Below, one piece after another: positions 17,968-26,957 of a stretch of DNA of 64,000 bases (position 1 is its first letter; each line of letters starts with the position of its first letter). Below the pieces are notes generated by a model. The model had not been told where the DNA came from. It worked only from the letters and a program-made list of their open reading frames with translations, and ran no database searches. The position numbers were made by a program, and so were the translations under genes. Origin of the DNA: Segatella paludivivens DSM 17968 = JCM 13650 (lineage in GTDB: Bacteria > Bacteroidota > Bacteroidia > Bacteroidales > Bacteroidaceae); NCBI RefSeq assembly GCF_000373185.1, contig NZ_KB890626.1:124001-188000 (forward strand), given 5' to 3'.

Positions 17968-20310
17968 ATGAATAAGATTATTTGCAAGAAACAGTTTTCA
18001 GAGAAAGTATTTAGCTTTGACATTGAAGCCCCTTTAATTGCTAAAAGCAGAAAGGCTGGAAACTTTGTCATAATCAGAGTAGACAACAATAGTGAGCGTA
18101 TGCCGCTTACAATAGCAGACTCAAATATTGAGAATGGTACAATAAAATTAGTTGTGCAAAAGGTTGGACTTTCCTCTACAAAACTATGTAATCTCAACGA
18201 AGGTGATTTTATTGCTGATGTCGTTGGGCCTCTTGGTAATCCTACTCATATTGAGAATTTTGGTACAGTAATATGTGCTGGTGGTGGAGTTGGTGTTGCG
18301 CCAATGCTACCTATTATTCGTGCATTGAAAAAAGCAGGCAACAGAGTATTATCTGTACTTGCAGGAAGAAACCGTGACCTCATCATAATGGAAGATGAAG
18401 TTAGAGCTTCATCTGACGAGACCATCATAATGACCGATGATGGAAGTTATGGAGAAAAAGGTGTAGTCACTGTAGGCATCGAGAAATTGATTCAACAAGA
18501 GAATATTGACAAAGTTTTTGCTATAGGTCCTCCTATCATGATGAAATTCTGTTGTATGCTCACCCAAAAATATAACATTTCTACCGACGTTTCTCTTAAT
18601 ACTATTATGGTTGACGGAACAGGAATGTGCGGTGCATGTCGACTTACAATTGGAGGTAAAACCAAATTCGTGTGTATTGATGGTCCTGAATTTGATGGAG
18701 CACTGGTTGACTGGGACGAAATGTTCAAGCGAATGGGAACATTCAAGAACGCAGAAAAGGAAGAAATGGAGCACTATACAGAACATATTGCTTCAACTAA
18801 CGAGCCTGTATGTGAACCCTGCAAAGCAAACAATGATATTCACAATGATGTAACTGAGAGTATTGAAAGCTTGACTGACCGAAATTCTAATTGGCGTTTG
18901 GAACTACGCAAGGGAATGAAGCCTAAAGAACGTACTTCTATTGAACGCGTCATGATGCCAGAACTTGATCCAGAATATCGTGCAAAGACAAGATTAGAAG
19001 AAGTCAATATTGGTCTTACTAAAGAAATGGCTGTACTTGAATCTCATCGTTGCCTTGATTGCGCTAAACCATCTTGTGTAGAAGGATGTCCTGTAAGCAT
19101 TAATATTCCATCATTTATAAAAAATATTGAACGAGAGAATTTCCTTGGAGCAGCTAAAGTTCTGAAAAGCACTTCTGCCCTACCAGCCGTATGTGGTAGA
19201 GTTTGCCCTCAAGAGAAGCAATGCGAAAGCAAATGTGTTCATCTTAAAATGGGTGAAAAAGCTGTTGCTATTGGATACCTTGAAAGATTTGCAGCAGACT
19301 ACGAACGTGAAAGCGGAATGGCTACTGTACCAGAAATGGCTCCTTTAAACGGAATTAAGGTTGCAGTTGTCGGTTCTGGCCCTTCTGGACTAAGCTTTGC
19401 TGGAGATATGGCAAAAATGGGCTTTGACGTATATGTATTTGAGGCTTTACATGAAATCGGTGGTGTCTTGAAATATGGTATTCCTGAATTCAGATTACCT
19501 AACAAGATTGTCGATGTCGAAATAGAAAATCTTAAGAAAATGGGTGTCCATTTTCAAACTGATTGTATTATCGGAAAAACGATTAGCGTAAAGGATCTTG
19601 AAGATAAAAACTTTAAAGGAATATTCGTTGGTTCCGGTGCAGGACTTCCTAATTTCATGGATATACCTGGAGAAAATGCACTTAACATCATGTCTAGTAA
19701 TGAATACCTGACACGAATTAACCTTATGGACGCAGCTAATCCACATACTGATACTCCAATCAATATCGGTAAGCACGTTATCGTTGTTGGTGGTGGAAAC
19801 ACAGCTATGGACTCATGTCGTACTGCAAAACGACTTGGTGCAGACGTAACACTTGTATACAGAAGAAGCGAAGCTGAAATGCCAGCTAGATTGGAAGAGG
19901 TAAAGCATGCTAAGGAAGAAGGCATTAATTTCATGACATTACACAATCCAAAAGAATATATCGCTGATGAGAATGGTGCTGTCAAGGCAGCCACACTTGA
20001 TGTAATGAAATTAGGCGAACCTGACCAAAGCGGTCGTTGTCGTCCTGAGACTACTGGACAAACTATTACATTAGAATGTGATCAGGTTATTGTTGCTGTT
20101 GGTGTCTCTCCTAACCCACTAGTACCTAAGAGTATTGAAGGACTGGAACTAGGTCGCAAGAATACTATTGTCGTTGACGATAATATGAAATCAAGTAGAA
20201 ATAATATTTATGCAGGTGGCGATATCGTTCGCGGTGGTGCCACAGTAATATTGGCAATGGGTGACGGACGAAGAGCCGCTGCCAACATGGCAAAAGAATT
20301 AAAAGGATAA
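17968..20310 (+). CDS. Fused NfnA/NfnB-like flavoprotein (ferredoxin-NADP reductase domain + glutamate-synthase small-chain domain)
   Basis: A 780-residue fusion. Residues 1-250 are a ferredoxin-NADP reductase/PyrK-like module with FAD and NAD(P) sites (CAGGGVGVAPMLP at about 103-115) and a [2Fe-2S] site VDGTGMCGACR...C (Asp216, Cys221, Cys224, Cys236). Residues 300-780 are a GltD-like module with Cys clusters CLDCAKPSCVEGCP and CGRVCPQEKQCESKC for [4Fe-4S] centres. It also has two Rossmann motifs, VVGSGPSGLSFAG and VVGGGNTAMDSC. In Nfn the two are separate subunits performing electron-bifurcating NADH-ferredoxin-NADP transhydrogenation. The Asp+3Cys ligand set fits Nfn better than a plain glutamate synthase, but that activity is inferred. 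Confidence 0.85.
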   Translation: MNKIICKKQFSEKVFSFDIEAPLIAKSRKAGNFVIIRVDNNSERMPLTIADSNIENGTIKLVVQKVGLSSTKLCNLNEGDFIADVVGPLGNPTHIENFGTVICAGGGVGVAPMLPIIRALKKAGNRVLSVLAGRNRDLIIMEDEVRASSDETIIMTDDGSYGEKGVVTVGIEKLIQQENIDKVFAIGPPIMMKFCCMLTQKYNISTDVSLNTIMVDGTGMCGACRLTIGGKTKFVCIDGPEFDGALVDWDEMFKRMGTFKNAEKEEMEHYTEHIASTNEPVCEPCKANNDIHNDVTESIESLTDRNSNWRLELRKGMKPKERTSIERVMMPELDPEYRAKTRLEEVNIGLTKEMAVLESHRCLDCAKPSCVEGCPVSINIPSFIKNIERENFLGAAKVLKSTSALPAVCGRVCPQEKQCESKCVHLKMGEKAVAIGYLERFAADYERESGMATVPEMAPLNGIKVAVVGSGPSGLSFAGDMAKMGFDVYVFEALHEIGGVLKYGIPEFRLPNKIVDVEIENLKKMGVHFQTDCIIGKTISVKDLEDKNFKGIFVGSGAGLPNFMDIPGENALNIMSSNEYLTRINLMDAANPHTDTPINIGKHVIVVGGGNTAMDSCRTAKRLGADVTLVYRRSEAEMPARLEEVKHAKEEGINFMTLHNPKEYIADENGAVKAATLDVMKLGEPDQSGRCRPETTGQTITLECDQVIVAVGVSPNPLVPKSIEGLELGRKNTIVVDDNMKSSRNNIYAGGDIVRGGATVILAMGDGRRAAANMAKELKG

Positions 20311-20679
20311 ATGAACGCAATATATACCATTTTACTATTAATATGCAGTAATGTCTTCATGACATTCGCTTGGTATGGACATTTAAAATTACAACAAACA
20401 GGGGTCAGCAGCAGTTGGCCCCTAATTGGTGTTATAGTATTTTGTTGGGCGATAGCATTCTTCGAATACTGCTGTCAAGTACCAGCAAACAGAATAGGAT
20501 TTGTTGATAATGGCGGCCCTTTTACGCTCATTCAGCTAAAAGTAATTCAAGAGGTTATATCCCTTATAGTATTCGCACTTATAGCTAATGTAATGTTTCA
20601 AGGTCAAGGACTTCATTGGAATCATTTAGCTGCATTTATCTGTTTGATAGCTGCAGTATATTTTGTATTCATGAAGTAA
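20311..20679 (+). CDS. DUF486/DMT-family small membrane protein
   Basis: A 122-residue integral membrane protein with four predicted helices (about residues 3-21, 33-52, 70-90 and 98-119). It includes the family features 'NVFMTFAWYGHLK' and 'FFEYCCQVPANRIG'. DUF486 proteins belong to the drug/metabolite transporter-like group and their substrate is unknown. The ATG directly abuts the stop of the Nfn-like gene, so translation is probably coupled. It ends 15 bases before the convergent response regulator. Confidence 0.8.
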   Translation: MNAIYTILLLICSNVFMTFAWYGHLKLQQTGVSSSWPLIGVIVFCWAIAFFEYCCQVPANRIGFVDNGGPFTLIQLKVIQEVISLIVFALIANVMFQGQGLHWNHLAAFICLIAAVYFVFMK

Positions 20680-20694
20680 TTCATTTAACAAATA

Positions 20695-22086
20695 TCATTT
20701 ATTAAGCTTATATTCGTCTATTTTTCGATAAAGAGTTGTAAGACCTATTTTCAATAGTCTTGCAGCTTCTGTTTTGTTTCCGTTGGTGTGTTGAAGAACT
20801 CTTACAATATGTCGGCGTTCAATTTCTGCTAATTCAAAATCAAAAGATTTAGCATCATCTGAATTTTGCACATCTGCATTTAAAGATGGCGCATTATAAG
20901 TGGAATATGGGGCTTGCAAATCAAGTGGTAAATCTTGCAGAGTAAGGCTTGAATCACAAACAATAGCACTACGTTCAATAGCATTTTTCAACTCACGAAC
21001 ATTTCCATGCCATTCAGCATTAGTGATAGCATTCACAAATTCAGAGGACATCCCGTCTATATGTTTACCAAGCTTTTCAGAATATCGTACAAGGAATGAC
21101 TTTGCCAACAAAGGTATATCTTCACGACGCTCACGTAATGCAGGTAAATGTATTTGGAAAACTGAAAGACGATAAAATAAATCCTCCCTAAAATTACCGG
21201 CTATTATCTCATTTTTTAAATCACGATTTGTTGCTGAAATAATTCTCACATCAACTTGTGAAGGAGAAGTATCCCCTATTTTTATATACTCACCAGATTC
21301 TAGCACACGCAATAGTTTGGCTTGAAGTTGATATGCCATCTCTCCTATTTCATCTAGGAATAGCGTACCATGGTTAGCTACTTCTATCAATCCCTTTTTA
21401 TCTTTCATCGCTCCAGTAAATGAACCGGCACGATAGCCAAATAGCTCACTTTCCAATAAATCACGACTAAATGCTGAACAGTTAATAGCAACTATAGGAA
21501 ACTGACTACGCGAACTAGCGTTATGTATAGCCTGTGCAAACACCTCCTTACCGGTTCCTGTTTCACCTGTAAGTAATACCGGAATATCTGTATCAGCAAC
21601 CTTACGCGCCAATTCCTCTACACTAAGTAATGTTTTTGAATTGCCTATTATTGTATCAAAAGAATTAACCTGTAATAGTTTTTTATCAATCTTAGGCAAG
21701 TCATTATTTAAATTATGCTGACTGTTGACTTGATCCATAGCTCTGCTGATAATAGGGATAATTTTATTATTATCATCACCTTTTGTTATGTAGTCAAATG
21801 CCCCATTCTTAATTGCCTGAACGCCATCTTCTATATTTCCATGAGCAGTAAGCAGAATTACCTCGATGAGAGGAGTCTCCTGCTTGATTTTTTTAACCAT
21901 ATCAACACCGTTGCCATCTGGCAAAAATACATCACAAAGCACGACTTGTGGTTTATGCAACTTAACCTGTCTCAATCCTTGAGTACAGTCAACAGCTTGC
22001 CACACTTCATAACCTTCCAATTCCATCATTCGCGAAAGAAGTTTGCGAATAATAGGTTCATCGTCTATTATCAGTAATGTATTCAT
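20695..22086 (-). CDS. Sigma-54-dependent response regulator, probable kdp activator
   Basis: A 463-residue NtrC-type activator. The receiver domain (1-125) has the acidic pair Asp8/Asp9 and phospho-acceptor Asp52 in VVLCDVFLPDGNG. The AAA+ domain (about 145-385) has Walker A GETGTGKE, Walker B GTLFLDEIGEM and the sigma-54 contact loop as GSFTGA, a variant of GAFTGA. A Fis-type helix-turn-helix closes the protein (NGNKTEAARLLKIGLTTLYRKI). It is divergent from the kdp genes; the only two-component kinase in the window is the one at the end of the kdp operon. It therefore probably takes the role of KdpE by activating a sigma-54 promoter. Confidence 0.88.
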   Translation of the reverse strand: MNTLLIIDDEPIIRKLLSRMMELEGYEVWQAVDCTQGLRQVKLHKPQVVLCDVFLPDGNGVDMVKKIKQETPLIEVILLTAHGNIEDGVQAIKNGAFDYITKGDDNNKIIPIISRAMDQVNSQHNLNNDLPKIDKKLLQVNSFDTIIGNSKTLLSVEELARKVADTDIPVLLTGETGTGKEVFAQAIHNASSRSQFPIVAINCSAFSRDLLESELFGYRAGSFTGAMKDKKGLIEVANHGTLFLDEIGEMAYQLQAKLLRVLESGEYIKIGDTSPSQVDVRIISATNRDLKNEIIAGNFREDLFYRLSVFQIHLPALRERREDIPLLAKSFLVRYSEKLGKHIDGMSSEFVNAITNAEWHGNVRELKNAIERSAIVCDSSLTLQDLPLDLQAPYSTYNAPSLNADVQNSDDAKSFDFELAEIERRHIVRVLQHTNGNKTEAARLLKIGLTTLYRKIDEYKLNK

Positions 22087-22170
22087 ATAGTCTGGTTTAT
22101 TTATTGTATCATTGCAAAAGTAGGAATAATTTTACAAACATAAAAACATTATCACATCTAATGTATATAG

Positions 22171-22205
22171 CTTTTCATTTTGGTATGGCAAGTCTTTCAT
22201 TTTGG
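22171..22205. promoter_or_regulatory. Direct repeat, candidate activator binding sites upstream of kdp
   Basis: TTTTCATTTTGG at 22172-22183 recurs as CTTTCATTTTGG at 22194-22205, start to start 22 bp (two helical turns). It lies about 85-120 bp upstream of the candidate -24 element, a normal distance for an enhancer bound by an NtrC-type protein. The role is inferred from position and spacing. Confidence 0.5.
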
Positions 22206-22288
22206 AAAGGTATAAAATTAATGTTTATATTTAACTATATACATATAAAGCTCTATAATACAGATAATTACAAAAATAAAAATAATTA

Positions 22289-22304
22289 TGGCACAGTTTT
22301 CGTA
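22289..22304 (+). promoter_or_regulatory. Candidate sigma-54 (-24/-12) promoter of the kdp operon
   Basis: TGGCAC (22289-22294) matches the -24 half of the sigma-54 consensus perfectly. With correct spacing the -12 half reads TCGTA instead of TTGCA, so the GG and G are in register but GC is GT. It lies 36 bases before the first kdp-linked ORF and divergent to the sigma-54 activator gene. Confidence 0.5.
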
Positions 22305-22339
22305 ATTAAGAATAATAAATAATTTAAAATAATAATAAA

Positions 22340-22438
22340 ATGACTACACTTATTTTTGAATTACTTGCATGTCTCCTCTGCGGAATAACGTGCTTTGGCG
22401 TATTTTATAAATGTATTGAATGGTTTGAAAAGATTTAA
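22340..22438 (+). CDS. 32-residue membrane peptide leading the kdp operon
   Basis: This small ORF (start MTTLIFELLACLLCG, end WFEKI) has a single hydrophobic stretch with three Cys, then a short amphipathic tail. It is too short for standard gene callers. It sits between the candidate sigma-54 promoter and kdpF and is preceded by an A-rich stretch. I do not recognise a family. It may be a second KdpF-like stabilising peptide or a regulatory leader peptide. Confidence 0.5.
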   Translation: MTTLIFELLACLLCGITCFGVFYKCIEWFEKI

Positions 22439-22456
22439 TTAAAAAAAGAAAAGACT

Positions 22457-22537
22457 ATGTATTTAATTATGTTTATCATCAGCATCATAATGTTCTGTTA
22501 TATGATATATGTACTGATAAAACCAGAAAAATTTTAA
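22457..22537 (+). CDS. kdpF: Potassium-transporting ATPase subunit KdpF
   Basis: A 26-residue single-helix peptide (MYLIMFIISIIMFCYMIYVL, then IKPEKF). The length, one membrane helix, and a C-terminal 'Y-x-L-x-KPEKF'-type ending match KdpF, which packs against KdpA and stabilises the complex. It ends 11 bases before kdpA. Standard ORF length cut-offs would miss it. Confidence 0.8.
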   Translation: MYLIMFIISIIMFCYMIYVLIKPEKF

Positions 22538-22548
22538 AACTCTAAAAT

Positions 22549-24255
22549 ATGGGAACAGAAATTTGGGGTGCGATATTACAAATAGTAATAATGATAAGTT
22601 TAGCTTATCCATTAGGTAAATATATTGCGCGAGTATATAAAGGCGAAAAGACTTACCTCGACTTTTTAAAACCTGTAGAAAGGTTGATTTATAAAGTCGG
22701 CGGTATAAATCCAGACAAAGAAATGAACTGGAAGACATTTCTTAGGGCAATGCTTACAATCAACCTATTCTGGTTTGTCTGGGCTTTAATACTACTTGTC
22801 GCCCAAGGATATCTACCATTAAATCCAGATGGGAATGGTGGTCAAACAATACATCAGGCCTTCAATACAGCTATAAGTTTTCTTGTAAACTGTAATCTAC
22901 AGCACTATAGCGGTGAAAGCGGACTAACTTATTTCACTCAATTAGCCGTTGTAATGTTATTCCAATTTGTCACAGCAGCAACAGGTATGGCTTGTATGGC
23001 AGGAATAATGAAAGCTTTAGCAGCCAAGACAACTAACACAATAGGCAATTTTTGGAATTTCCTTGTCAAGAGCGTAACGCGCATCTTACTACCATTGTCA
23101 TTAATAATAGGATTTATCCTTATACTACAAGGAGTTCCTATGACTTTTGACGGGAAAATGGAAGTAAATACTCTTGAAGGTAAAGTTCAGAATGTGTCAC
23201 AAGGACCAACAGCTGCTATTGTGGCAATAAAACAAGTCGGAACAAACGGAGGTGGATTCTTTGGAGCAAACTCTGCACATCCTTTAGAAAATCCTACATA
23301 TCTTACTAATACAGTAGAATGTATCGCTATAATGCTTATCCCTATGGCAATGGTCTTTGCCTTCGGCTTTTATGTAAAGAAGCGCAAATTAGGATTTAGC
23401 ATTTTTGGTGTAATGCTATTTGCTTACCTTGTAGGTGTATTCATAAATGTTCATCAGGAAATGCAAGGCAATCCAAGACTGACCTCTTTGGGAATAAGCC
23501 AGCATACTGGAGCTATGGAAGGTAAAGAAGTGAGATTGGGGTCTGTAGCAACTGCATTATGGAGTGTTTCTACAACCACAACATCAAATGGTTCCGTTAA
23601 TGGAATGCACGACAGCATGATGCCTCTATCAGGTATGGTAGAAATGCTTAACATGCAGATAAATTCATGGTTCGGCGGTGTCGGCGTTGGTTGGATGAAC
23701 TATTTCACATTCATAATCATAGCTGTATTCATAAGTGGACTCATGGTCGGGCGTACTCCTGAATTCTTATGTAAAAAAGTAGAGGCTAGAGAGATGAAAA
23801 TAGCTTCTCTTATGGCACTACTCCATCCTTTCTTGATTTTAGCAGGAACTGGTTTGGCTGCATGGCTCGCTGTAAAAGCACCAGAATTTGTATCAAGAGA
23901 AGGAGGATGGCTAGGCAATCAAGGCTATCACGGACTGAGCGAAATGTTATACGAGTTTACATCATCATCTGCTAACAATGGTTCTGGATTCGAAGGACTG
24001 AAAGACAACACCTGGTTTTGGAACATTTTGTGTGGCTTAGTTATGATTTTGGGAAGATACATTCCAATAATAGGACAGGTAGCAATAGCAGGTTTGCTTG
24101 CAAAAAAGAAATACATTCCAGAAAGTGCCGGAACTCTTCGTACAGACACATTAACTTTTGGAATAATGACTTTTGTTATTATATTCATTATTGCCGCTTT
24201 AGCTTTCTTTCCTGCTCATGCATTAAGTACGATAGCTGAATATTTAAGTATATAA
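22549..24255 (+). CDS. kdpA: Potassium-transporting ATPase channel-like subunit KdpA
   Basis: A 568-residue integral membrane subunit that selects and binds K+ in the high-affinity KdpFABC pump. It carries four selectivity-filter-like repeats characteristic of KdpA: NCNLQHYSGESG, GTNGGGFFGANSAHP, TTSNGSVNGMHDSM and NNGSGFEGL. About ten membrane helices are visible. Length and motifs are normal. It is the first large gene of the operon, followed 11 bases later by kdpB. Confidence 0.97.
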   Translation: MGTEIWGAILQIVIMISLAYPLGKYIARVYKGEKTYLDFLKPVERLIYKVGGINPDKEMNWKTFLRAMLTINLFWFVWALILLVAQGYLPLNPDGNGGQTIHQAFNTAISFLVNCNLQHYSGESGLTYFTQLAVVMLFQFVTAATGMACMAGIMKALAAKTTNTIGNFWNFLVKSVTRILLPLSLIIGFILILQGVPMTFDGKMEVNTLEGKVQNVSQGPTAAIVAIKQVGTNGGGFFGANSAHPLENPTYLTNTVECIAIMLIPMAMVFAFGFYVKKRKLGFSIFGVMLFAYLVGVFINVHQEMQGNPRLTSLGISQHTGAMEGKEVRLGSVATALWSVSTTTTSNGSVNGMHDSMMPLSGMVEMLNMQINSWFGGVGVGWMNYFTFIIIAVFISGLMVGRTPEFLCKKVEAREMKIASLMALLHPFLILAGTGLAAWLAVKAPEFVSREGGWLGNQGYHGLSEMLYEFTSSSANNGSGFEGLKDNTWFWNILCGLVMILGRYIPIIGQVAIAGLLAKKKYIPESAGTLRTDTLTFGIMTFVIIFIIAALAFFPAHALSTIAEYLSI

Positions 24256-24266
24256 AAGACTAAAAT

Positions 24267-26309
24267 ATGAAAGATAAGAATAAGACCTCCCTTTTCAATA
24301 AGGAGATGGTAAAAAATAGTGTTTGGCAAGCCATAAAGAAACTTGATCCAAAAACTATGATCAAGAATCCTGTAATGTTTCTTGTTGAAATATGCACTGC
24401 TATAATGGCTGTAGTAACAGTTACTTCAGCCATGACAAACGACTCTGTAGTTCTTGGAAATGCAGGATATAATATAGCTGTATTTATAATACTATTCATG
24501 ACACTGCTGTTCGCCAACTTTGCCGAAGCCATAGCCGAAGCTAGAGGTAAAGCACAAGCTGACAGTCTAAGAAAGACCAGAGAGGAAACACCTGCAAAAT
24601 TAATTGAAGGTAACACATATAGAACTATAAGCAGCTCTCTGTTAAAACTTGGAGATGAGTTTGTTTGCGAAGCCGGTGACATTATACCTTCTGATGGAGA
24701 AATTGTTGAAGGTATGGCTTCAATAGATGAAAGTGCAATAACTGGTGAATCAGCTCCTGTAATACGAGAGTCTGGAGGTGATCGCAGTTCTGTTACAGGT
24801 GGAACCATTGTACTCAGTGACCACATACGTGTAAAAGTAACAACACGTCCTGGAGAAAGTTTTCTTGATAAAATGATTGGACTAGTTGAAGGTGCATCAA
24901 GACAAAAAACACCTAATGAGATTGCCCTTACAATATTATTATCAACCTTCTCTCTTGTGTTTATAATTGTGTGTATATCACTTGTTCCAATGTCTTGGTA
25001 CTCTGGCACTACAATAGGTATTGCAGCTATAATATCATTATTTGTATGCCTCATACCAACAACAATCGGAGGTTTACTTTCAGCTATCGGTATTGCTGGA
25101 ATGGACCGAGCACTGAGAGCAAATGTAATAACAAAATCTGGACGAGCTGTTGAAACGGCTGGTGACATTGACACACTATTACTTGATAAGACCGGCACTA
25201 TAACTATTGGCAACAGAAGAGCTACGCATTTCTACCCAGTAGAAGGATTCAGTGATAAAGAATTTGGAAATCTTTGCGTCCTCTCATCGGCAAGTGATGA
25301 TACTCCTGAAGGAAAATCTATTGTTGAATTGGGGCAGAAAATGGGAATAAGCATTGATCAAAAACAAATCATCCATGCCAAGATGATTCCTTTTACTGCA
25401 GAAACACGCTGCTCAGGTATTAATCTGCCTGATGGCAATGAAATCCGTAAAGGAGCTTTTGACACAATGAGACAAATAACAGAAAACGCTGGTGGCATTT
25501 TCCCAAATACAGCACAGACTGTTATTGAAACTATCACGAAGATGGGTGGTACTCCACTTGTAGTAAGCATAAATAAGAAGATTGCCGGAGTCATAGAATT
25601 ACAAGACATCATCAAACCGGGCATAAAAGACAGATTTGATAGACTACGCAAAATGGGTGTCAAAACAGTTATGGTTACTGGAGACAATGCTCTCACAGCT
25701 GCTTTCATAGCTGAACGTGCTGGCGTTGATGATTTTATTGCCGAAGCTAGACCCGAAGACAAGATGAGATATATTCGCAATGAGCAACAACAAGGTAAAC
25801 TGGTGGCAATGATGGGCGACGGAACTAATGATGCACCGGCATTGGCTCAAGCTGACGTTGGTGTTGCAATGAACAGCGGAACACAGGCTGCTAAGGAAGC
25901 TGGTAATATGGTAGACTTGGATAACGATCCTACAAAACTTATAGAAATAGTGGAAATAGGTAAACAGTTATTAATGACACGAGGCACACTCACCACATTC
26001 TCTATAGCTAATGACGTTGCAAAATACTTCGCTATCGTGCCTGCACTGTTCATGGTTGCTATTCCACAATTGTCAACTCTCAATATAATGGGATTACACA
26101 GTGCCGAAAGTGCTATTTTATCTGCTGTGATATTTAATGCAATCATTATCCCGTTACTTATTCCTTTAGCATTGCGAGGTGTTAAATATAGACCTATCGG
26201 AGCCTCGGCATTACTACGAAGAAATCTATTAGTATATGGATTCGGTGGAATTGTAGCGCCTTTTGTAGGTATTAAGATTATTGATATGATTGTAGGACTT
26301 TGTTTATAG
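24267..26309 (+). CDS. kdpB: Potassium-transporting P-type ATPase subunit KdpB
   Basis: A 680-residue P-type ATPase that powers K+ uptake. The phosphorylation motif DKTGT has Asp307, at the same number as in E. coli. The TGES loop of the actuator domain spans 159-162, so Ser162, the known inhibitory phosphorylation site, is kept. GDGTNDAPALA marks the hinge, and KGAF and MVTGDN mark the nucleotide-binding and P domains. It lies between kdpA and kdpC. A 317-codon open frame on the opposite strand at 24260-25213 is an antisense shadow. Confidence 0.97.
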   Translation: MKDKNKTSLFNKEMVKNSVWQAIKKLDPKTMIKNPVMFLVEICTAIMAVVTVTSAMTNDSVVLGNAGYNIAVFIILFMTLLFANFAEAIAEARGKAQADSLRKTREETPAKLIEGNTYRTISSSLLKLGDEFVCEAGDIIPSDGEIVEGMASIDESAITGESAPVIRESGGDRSSVTGGTIVLSDHIRVKVTTRPGESFLDKMIGLVEGASRQKTPNEIALTILLSTFSLVFIIVCISLVPMSWYSGTTIGIAAIISLFVCLIPTTIGGLLSAIGIAGMDRALRANVITKSGRAVETAGDIDTLLLDKTGTITIGNRRATHFYPVEGFSDKEFGNLCVLSSASDDTPEGKSIVELGQKMGISIDQKQIIHAKMIPFTAETRCSGINLPDGNEIRKGAFDTMRQITENAGGIFPNTAQTVIETITKMGGTPLVVSINKKIAGVIELQDIIKPGIKDRFDRLRKMGVKTVMVTGDNALTAAFIAERAGVDDFIAEARPEDKMRYIRNEQQQGKLVAMMGDGTNDAPALAQADVGVAMNSGTQAAKEAGNMVDLDNDPTKLIEIVEIGKQLLMTRGTLTTFSIANDVAKYFAIVPALFMVAIPQLSTLNIMGLHSAESAILSAVIFNAIIIPLLIPLALRGVKYRPIGASALLRRNLLVYGFGGIVAPFVGIKIIDMIVGLCL

Positions 26310-26332
26310 GGTAATAATTAATAAATAAGATT

Positions 26333-26947
26333 ATGAAGATCGTTTATATAAAGAGCATCATAAATGGCTTAATAAAATCATTTAGGCTCACAATAGCCTT
26401 TTGCCTTTTGCTAGGCATAGGATATGTATTGGTACTTTGGACGTTTTCACGAATAGCCTCACCTAACAATGGCAAAGCTGAAGTTGTATATTCTAAAGCA
26501 GAAAATAAAGATCAGTCACATAAAATTGTAGGTGCTGCAAACATTGGACAGGAGTTTCATAGCAACAAATATTTTTGGGGCAGACCTTCAAGTGCAGGAA
26601 ATGGTTATGATGCATCTTCTTCTGCAGGAAGTAATGCAGGACCATCAAATATTGAGTATCTGAAAAAGGTAGAACAACGACGTGAAATATTTCTTAAAGC
26701 TCATCCATACATCAAACATAATGATGTTCCAGCTGAAATGGTTACTGCCAGTGGTTCTGGTCTTGACCCAGATATCTCATTACAAAGTGCCTACTTAGAA
26801 ATCAGACGAGTTGCCAAGGCACGTGGAATATCTGAAAAATATGTAAAACAAATTGTAGATAAATGTGTACAACACCCTTTGCTCGGTATATTTGGACCTG
26901 AGAAGATAAATGTATTAAAGTTGAACATCATGTTAGATAACAAATAG
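26333..26947 (+). CDS. kdpC: Potassium-transporting ATPase subunit KdpC
   Basis: A 204-residue subunit with one N-terminal membrane helix (about residues 13-37) and a soluble periplasmic domain. Family marks are 'FHSNKYFWGRPSS' (usually F-x-GRPS), 'SNAGPSN', 'VTASGSGLDPDIS' and the C-terminal 'GPEKINVLKLNIML'. KdpC assembles with KdpA/B and increases K+ affinity. It is in the canonical order after kdpB, with the KdpD-like sensor 10 bases downstream. Confidence 0.95.
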   Translation: MKIVYIKSIINGLIKSFRLTIAFCLLLGIGYVLVLWTFSRIASPNNGKAEVVYSKAENKDQSHKIVGAANIGQEFHSNKYFWGRPSSAGNGYDASSSAGSNAGPSNIEYLKKVEQRREIFLKAHPYIKHNDVPAEMVTASGSGLDPDISLQSAYLEIRRVAKARGISEKYVKQIVDKCVQHPLLGIFGPEKINVLKLNIMLDNK

Positions 26948-26957
26948 CATTGATATT

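Noticed and set aside
24260..25213. A 317-codon open frame antisense to kdpB
   Set aside because: It lies fully inside the sense frame of an intact kdpB, with low-complexity Ser/Ile-rich translation and no domain. It is a codon-bias shadow.
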